Assembly: GCA_034096865.1 (NCBI GenBank)
Contig: JAWQFJ010005689.1
Span: 7,501 to 20,000 of the forward strand
Length of the DNA stretch: 12,500 nucleotides
Source: Theodoxus fluviatilis
Taxonomy: Eukaryota > Mollusca > Gastropoda > Cycloneritida > Neritidae
Direction of reading: 5' to 3'
Program-made: the position numbers and the translations under genes
Notes under the pieces: model-generated
What the model was told of the DNA's origin: nothing
Databases searched by the model: none
The model's input: only the letters and a program-made list of their open reading frames with translations
Shown: in pieces, positions 8,170 to 12,500 of the stretch
Layout of the letters: the number at the start of each line of letters is the position of its first letter
How positions within the stretch are numbered: position 1 is the first letter of the stretch

Positions 8170-8413
8170 TGTCTTTCCTATATTTGTTTCAGAATCCCTT
8201 GACTTTTACCATATAAGGAAGTTTCTGGAAAAGCACTTCAACGTGAAGGTGGAAGTGCCACAGACTGGGTTAAACCACTGCCCTAATACTCAACGACAAA
8301 GACTCTCAACTGTCACTGACTGTCACAGCGAACCAGTCACCACAGGCAGGTTTTCCTCCTTTACCGAAGACTCATCATTGTGTCAACAAGTCGACAGAAA
8401 AGTATGGGATTGA
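7908..8413 (+). CDS. Candidate two-exon small gene, copy B (spliced, unknown function)
   Basis: Joining 7908-7926 to 8007-8413 across an 80-bp intron gives 141 residues. The donor CAG|GTAAGTAT and acceptor TTTGCAG are identical to copy A. The ATG at 7908 has a good context (A at -3, G at +4). Residues 1-65 align with the copy A product. The acidic-hydrophobic patch SSDEDDDIVFP (near residues 53-63) fits the shape of a SUMO-interacting motif. The next stretch, LDFYHIRKFLEKHFNVKVEV, looks like ordinary helix-forming protein and is not simple repeat. A second acceptor-like TTTGTTTCAG ends at 8192, so the last part could be a separate exon. No domain is recognised. The 89-codon antisense frame is an alternative reading. 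Confidence is limited because no homologue or transcript is visible. Confidence 0.35.
8038..8045. promoter_or_regulatory. Full palindromic CRE (TGACGTCA), copy B
   Basis: Same consensus CREB/ATF site as at 1925-1932, in a segment identical between the copies. Its presence in both copies reflects the duplication and is not independent evidence of function. Confidence 0.25.
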
Positions 8414-9235
8414 AAACGAGAATGTAGGCATCGGTCATAAGTATAATAGACAAAGGGTGTTTGACAAACTTTTCTCCGCCCACGGAAAGAAATCAGTGAT
8501 CACAGCAACAACACTTCAGCCTGGGTGGACAGTTGGGTGTTCATGTTGCCTGCGCTCTACGCACTACGTTCCATGTGAAGCAGGAATCAATTTCCTGATA
8601 AAGTCACGTCGACATGTCTGTTGTGTGCTGACACCAAAACCAGACAGAAAGAAATGCTGAAATCAGTCGCACCAGCAGTATGAACTCCTTCCCAGTGCAG
8701 ACATAAAGTCAAACTGTCGGCTTCCCTCTCTCTCTACAGCTGTCTCTGTCCGACTGCAGGTGGAGGGACGGGTGTGTCTGTCTGCGCTGCTTTTAACGGG
8801 TGGCTGACTGCAGGCGGAAGGGTGGGCATGGCGTCGCACCCTCCGCGGAATGATTGGCTGCGTGCAGGCCGCAGGACGGGTATATCACGTGACACGAGGC
8901 AAGACTGGGTCACTGGCAGGCAGACGAAAATAGATCAGCTGTTGCGAACAAGATAACTGTGTTGTGCAAGGCACCAACACAGCACAAGACGGGTTTTCAG
9001 GGCTTTTGACAGAAACAGCGTGATGAAAAGAAATGCTTATTATTCGTCAGATTTCTGTCTCAATTTTCTCCTCATACTTTGTGTTTTGCACGCTTGGCCC
9101 AGGAGGATTTCAGGTCAGATGTGTGGAGCGTATTTCACAGTGCTCATTCACATGCATATAGTCCGTGCTAGCCCTTACTCTTAGCCGTTTCCTCTCATAC
9201 CACCCTCCCTCACTCCTCCGCCCTTCTCTCCCCAA
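8414..9235. other. Tail of copy B and unique sequence; no gene seen
   Basis: The first part is the diverged tail of the duplicated block. Beyond about 8830 the sequence appears unique. Short open frames (for example 8457-8660 and 8774-8956) show no recognisable domain and are not conserved in copy A. No remnant of ORF2 from the minus-strand retrotransposon could be seen here, although that is where it would be expected. Confidence 0.45.
8853..8891 (+). promoter_or_regulatory. Possible promoter-like cluster: inverted CCAAT, TATA-like, E-box
   Basis: ATTGG (inverted CCAAT) at 8853-8857 is followed by GTATATC near 8880-8886 and the palindromic E-box CACGTG at 8886-8891. The spacing is plausible for a promoter, but each motif is short and no convincing downstream gene follows, so this is a weak call. 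Confidence 0.15.
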
Positions 9236-9286
9236 CTCTCTCTCTCTCACTCTCTCTCTCTCTATCTCTCTCTCTCTCTCTTTCTC

Positions 9287-9336
<50 letters not shown>

Positions 9337-10763
9337 ACTGGCAGAGTCCATAAACTTGTTTTTACCCAGTCAAGGATGGAACGTTGGGTTTTGTTGTTTC
9401 GTTGACCATGACTGATCCTTTGCGTTATTGTCAGTCTATCTTCGTTCTGATGGTCTTCATGAATGCTGCTTTGGTCAATGTCATCTGCATATGGTGTTGA
9501 AGTCTCTGCGGTTGGCGTTGGTTCACCATCGAAGTTGTTTGTAAAGACGTCTTCCTGACTATTTCCGTGTTCGTCTGTATTGTTTCCACAGGTTGGTTGT
9601 GCTTTTGTTGAATGTATCTCTGCTCCTGGGAATCTCCTGTTCTCTACCCCCATCGGCTGTTGATAAGTTTCTTTTCCCTTTTCATTTGTGTTGCTACTTT
9701 CGTTATCCCCAATTTTTTCGTTCATAGTGATTGTAATGAGGGTCCTGTGCACATTTGCTCTGTTTCTTTTATCGTGTCTGCGTTTGTGTCTACGTTGATT
9801 TGCATTTTTGGCTCGTCTGTACGTGTGCTCTACAATGCTTTGTATATCTTGCTGGTATTCTCCCCCCAACTTCCTTGTATGTCTGGTCTGGTGATCGGTG
9901 ATCTTCTCTTCGTTTTCGTCTCGGCTCGAAAGCTGGTAGTTGTTTTGACTGTTTCTTTCCTCCTGTGGGTTAGTTTCCCCGATTCCTTTTCGCCGTAGGT
10001 AGTTACGTCCCTCTTGGAGTAACATCAGCTTGTCAGTCATCGTTAAAAAGGTGACTAAAACTGCACGAGGTTCTTTCAACTCTTTGCTCTTGTTGTTCTC
10101 TAGTCTTCTAACATATACTATATCTCTCTCTGTCCATGGTACTTCAGGTAGTGCTTCCTGCACGAGGCCTATCCGATACAGGCAGTCCCAGTATGATTCA
10201 TTTTGTGCTTCTGGTATGCCGAACATCCGAACATTATTTCCTCCACAGTTGTCTTCAATTGCTGCACTTGTTTCCATCCCCTGTGGGCATCTGCACATTT
10301 TGCTGTAGATCATGTCAACATAGTTCTTCATCGCCACCTGCTGTTCATGTAGCCACTGATTATTTCTCTTTAGATGTAGTATTTCTGTCCAAAGGGCTTC
10401 ATTTCTTCCTTGCAGTTCGCTTTCAAGGGTCTTGATTATATTAAAAAGATCAGTGGTCAACTGTATTAAGTGTGTGTGTCCCCAGCACGGATCATCTCTC
10501 ATGTGTGTCATTGCTGGCCAGTTTGGATTCATATTCCCAGAATGAGACACCTGGTCGCCTCCTGGTCTTGGTCCCGGGTTACTTTCTACGTCTCCGTGTA
10601 GAAGAAGTTGATTTGAAAGGTCATGTAGGTTGGCCACAGTTGTAGGTGTTTTTAGAACGCACACCAACATCAGTGATGAGTATAGTACAAACCCCAGTAT
10701 CCCTGCCCTGCTCTTGCTCAGGGGTAATCTTTCTGGTCGCCAGTGCACATGTTCTTGCATCAT
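9210..10763 (-). CDS. L1-like non-LTR retrotransposon ORF1 protein with N-terminal 2A-like peptide
   Basis: ORF1 proteins of L1-like elements are nucleic-acid chaperones that coat the element RNA in a ribonucleoprotein. The start is taken at the ATG at 10763 (a second ATG follows at once). The frame is open to 10772, but that codon is GTG. Counting from 10772, residues 23-40 form a hydrophobic, signal- or anchor-like segment, and residues 61-68 are DVESNPGP, the 2A skipping motif. Residues about 104-158 look like a coiled coil, and residues about 177-260 resemble the L1 ORF1p RRM ([10 protein letters not shown], then [18 protein letters not shown]). Residues 319-340 are strongly basic, followed by a long hydrophilic region. 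The first 480 residues contain no stop or frameshift. Residues 481-520 are encoded by a GA microsatellite, so the natural C-terminus is probably lost. No ORF2 follows on this strand. Related 2A-carrying ORF1s are known from invertebrate APE-type retrotransposons; the assignment to an L1-like clade, not CR1 or another, is inference. Confidence 0.85.
9236..9334. repeat. CT (GA) microsatellite fused to the ORF1 3' end
   Basis: An almost pure (CT)n tract on the plus strand. Read on the minus strand it continues the retrotransposon ORF1 frame as about 40 Arg/Glu-rich codons before the stop at 9210-9212. Confidence 0.95.
10569..10631 (-). other. 2A-like ribosome-skipping sequence
   Basis: The codons for D-V-E-S-N-P-G-P occupy 10592 down to 10569 and match the 2A consensus D(V/I)ExNPGP exactly. 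The preceding residues ([13 protein letters not shown]) are leucine-rich, as in known 2A sequences. In this family the ribosome fails to form the Gly-Pro bond. The first product would be a peptide of about 64 residues with a hydrophobic segment ending in Gly, and the second would be ORF1p starting with Pro. Skipping efficiency cannot be judged from sequence. Confidence 0.88.
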
Positions 10764-11195
10764 TTGTATCACTTTACTAAACTCAGTATTCTACCATTCA
10801 CCAGAGCCTTGCGGTATCGTGTTTTTCCTTCTCTTCATACGGAACTGAGTTTGATATACTCCGATTCGTTGCCGGTATACGCCTAGCTCGACTCCCATTT
10901 CGAATATTAATTTGACTTAGATTTATATTATAGAATTTGGTTAAAAGACCTGTGGTGTGGAGCTCCCGGATGCTTCAGCTTAGTAGTTATTCATACCTCC
11001 TATCTGGACGCACTGTTTTCCCCTCATCACACTGAGATCCCCAGCACCATGGAGACACTGACCAGTAAATGTGGGTAATCCTGTTTTCTCTTCCCGGTTT
11101 GCAGAGAACAGTTTGCTCCGTTTCTCCTTGACCCACAGTTGCAGGATGGGAGAGTCTGATAACTGTAGAAGGTTAATTTTTTTTGGACCACCCTG
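10764..11195. other. Possible 5' region of the minus-strand retrotransposon; no gene seen
   Basis: This 430-bp stretch lies between the divergent ORF1 and the plus-strand ORF2 remains. Part next to 10763 is presumably the 5' untranslated region of the ORF1 element, but no boundary, target-site duplication or promoter can be fixed by eye. It includes an AT-rich part near 10905-10945 and a T8 run at about 11177. Short frames on both strands have no family resemblance. Confidence 0.35.
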
Positions 11196-11497
11196 ATGAC
11201 AGAGATGCAGGAACTAGAGAAACAGGCGGTGAAGGAATGGGCAGCAAAGCTGACAGACACCAAAGAGAACATCCTATGGAAGACAGAAACAAACGCAAGA
11301 GTATAACTAAAGATAGAAATTCTGGAGACGGAGCAGAGAAGGCATGTGAATCATCAAGAGGGGCGGATGTCTGGAAGGGCAGACTGAGGCACAACACACC
11401 AGTCAGTCTAAGTGCCACCAACCATGAAACATGACGGGTAGGCCGACGACCCCACTGCACAGATGGCATTATTAGGCAATGTGGAGATGAGGAGAGT
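11196..11497 (+). other. Region upstream of ORF2 remnant, possibly a decayed ORF1 tail or inter-ORF segment
   Basis: A plus-strand frame from 11196 reads MTEMQELEKQAVKEWAAKLT and is helix-prone, with heptad-like Leu/Val spacing. It stops at 11304, and similar charged sequence continues in the same frame past that stop. Another frame (11183-11434) is open for 83 codons but strongly hydrophilic and unrecognised. The position just before ORF2 suggests the end of an ORF1 or a spacer of the same element, but nothing here aligns visibly with the ORF1 on the minus strand. Confidence 0.25.
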
Positions 11498-11824
11498 ATG
11501 GCAGAGGAACCTAGATTAGACAGAGCCTTAACACTGAGTGTTTTGTGCTGGAATGTAGAAGGCATTTAGGCAAGACTAGCTGAAGCAGGCTTTGTGGATT
11601 ACGCCGCTCGATTTGATGTGTGCTGCTACCTTGAGAGTTTTACCCAGGAAAATTTTGATTTTAAAATATTTTTAATGATTATAATGTATTTCATGCTCCA
11701 GCAATCAAACTGTCATACCAAGGCAGAAGATTAGGTGGCGTCATCGTATTGTGTAAGAAAACTATTAACTATGACCTCTCACAAGTCCAGTGCAGTATGG
11801 ACAACGTAATCGTGATAAATTTTC
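11498..11824 (+). pseudogene. Retrotransposon ORF2 remnant: N-terminal part of APE-type endonuclease
   Basis: ORF2 of L1-like elements begins with an apurinic/apyrimidinic-type endonuclease that nicks target DNA. A likely start is the ATG at 11498. The residues SVLCWNVEG hold the conserved Asn of APE motif I, and CCYLESFT holds the conserved catalytic Glu (codon at 11633). After a frame change in the T5 run at 11669-11673 the protein continues as FHAPAIKL, then GRRLGGVIVL and SMDNVIVIN, typical of these endonucleases. A TAG at 11567 interrupts the first frame. Only about the first 100 residues of a domain normally over 200 remain; the sequence then jumps near 11824 to the linker before the reverse transcriptase, indicating an internal deletion. 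Confidence 0.75.
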
Positions 11825-12499
11825 AAATATCGGTTGTAGAGGATTACCAATCTCTCATTGATAATGTGAAGAATCCTGCTCCATTCTGGTCAGTCGTACG
11901 TAGTATCGCCCATAGGAGAGTAGAATATGCCCCGATTCACATAAACACATGGAAAATTTATTTCGTGAATTATTCAGACAGGTCGCAAAGCCATCCAGTG
12001 ATCTTAGTACATATGGGAACGAAGCTGTGTTAATCACTGATGAGGATCTGGATGCACCCATCAGGGAGGAAGAAGTTCATTTAGCCATAAGAAGACTTAG
12101 AAATAGAAAGGCTCCGGGGATTGACGAAATCCCTGGTGAGTTTCTAAAAGTGGCATGCTATAAAATCATTCCCTGCCTCACCAAACTATTTAATATAATA
12201 TATGCAAATCAGTTATTCCCACAGACTTGTAACGAGTCTCTAATCATACCCATTTTTAAGGCAGGAGACAGTCTAGACCCAGGAAACTATAGAGGCATTT
12301 CTCTGCTCAGCATTTTAAGCAAAGTATTCTGTACTATATTGACTAGGAGACTCCAGAAATGGGTAGAAAGCAACAACATTTCATAGAGCAGGCAGTAATC
12401 AGAGCAGATCTTTCTACAGTTGACTATATTTTTACCTTTTATTCTATAGCTGTCAAGAATGTGTACATAGGCGGTAGGGGGAAATTATATTCAAAGTTC
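11825..12499 (+). pseudogene. Retrotransposon ORF2 remnant: linker and N-terminal reverse transcriptase
   Basis: The linker (FWSVVRSIAHRR) changes frame at about 11950-11955 and continues as ENLFRELF. The longest open part is 11949-12386. It carries RT motifs 0-2: RNRKAPGIDEIPGEFLK, then LIIPIFKAGDSLDPGNYRG and ISLLSILSKVFCTIL, a pattern of L1/Tx1-like non-LTR reverse transcriptases. A frame change at 12378-12382 precedes the next RT stretch (an EQA start, then ADLSTVDYIFTFYS and GGRGKLYSKF), where the canonical EQAGFR core has been replaced by EQAVIR. The window ends just before the expected first catalytic Asp motif, so the YADD region lies outside. With three frame changes, a stop and an internal deletion, this copy cannot make a functional ORF2 protein as read. 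The product would normally copy element RNA into DNA at the nicked site. Confidence 0.85.
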
Positions 12500-12500
12500 G

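Larger units (their letters stand above)
5420..8830. repeat. Duplicated block, copy B
   Basis: Direct repeat of 1-2715 with the same order of parts but about 700 bp longer, mainly through microsatellite growth. The ACC part is about 510 bp against 126 bp in copy A, and the ATC part about 318 bp against 113 bp. The left junction is sharp near 5420, where ATTTGTACTCCTGAAGTC begins after unrelated AT-rich sequence. The right limit is uncertain because the tail is strongly diverged. Sequence after the block differs from that after copy A, so the whole is not a simple two-unit tandem array of about 5.4 kb. Confidence 0.85.

Noticed and set aside
1..8830. LTR pair of a retrovirus-like element
   Set aside because: The direct copies lack TG...CA ends and primer-binding or polypurine sites that I can place, differ greatly in identity along their length, and no gag-pol sequence lies between them.
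9612..10435. Plus-strand open frames opposite ORF1
   Set aside because: They are shadows of the minus-strand retrotransposon ORF1, which has recognisable coiled-coil, RRM-like and 2A features.
10764..10772. Upstream GTG as the ORF1 start
   Set aside because: GTG is not a usual animal start codon; two tandem ATGs follow at once, so 10763 is preferred.

Overview
The window looks like repeat-dense, gene-poor nuclear DNA of an animal, most plausibly a mollusc or another lophotrochozoan. This rests on long ACC, CA, GA and ATC microsatellites, a homogeneous minisatellite, eukaryotic splice signals, and L1-like non-LTR retrotransposon fragments, one of which carries a 2A-like peptide of a type known from invertebrate APE-class retrotransposons. 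Nothing suggests a prokaryote: there are no operons, tRNAs, rRNAs or CRISPR arrays. The species cannot be named from the sequence.

Layout. Positions 1 to about 2715 and about 5420 to 8830 are two direct copies (A and B) of one complex block. Each copy holds, in the same order, a near-identical 485-bp core, an ACC/CA/GA compound microsatellite, a unique spacer, an ATC microsatellite, and a small candidate gene with a perfect-looking 80-bp intron. Copy B has far longer microsatellites. Divergence along the block is mosaic: about 1% in the core and roughly 12-25% elsewhere. Between the copies lie a 42-bp CA-rich tandem repeat, a CG/CA alternating tract, a 33-bp minisatellite of exactly 28 units with a higher-order pattern, and GA and GGAC simple repeats.

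The right third holds retrotransposon material. On the minus strand, 10763 to 9210, is a long undamaged ORF1 of an L1-like element. It has a hydrophobic N-terminal leader, a 2A-like ribosome-skipping motif ending NPGP, a coiled coil, an RRM-like domain and a basic region, and then runs into a GA microsatellite. On the plus strand, from 11498 to the window edge, is a decayed ORF2: the N-terminal part of an APE endonuclease, a deletion, then a linker and the first part of a reverse transcriptase, broken by one stop codon and three frameshifts. The catalytic motifs of the reverse transcriptase lie beyond the window. The head-to-head arrangement could be one 5'-inverted insertion or two unrelated ones.

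Most other open frames are by-products of simple repeats (poly-Ile, poly-Asp, poly-Thr, poly-Pro, Arg-Glu and so on) and are not annotated as genes. The points most worth checking are the 2A-bearing ORF1 and why it is intact, the 7/7/8-unit pattern of the minisatellite, and the mosaic duplication with its tiny spliced or antisense gene.
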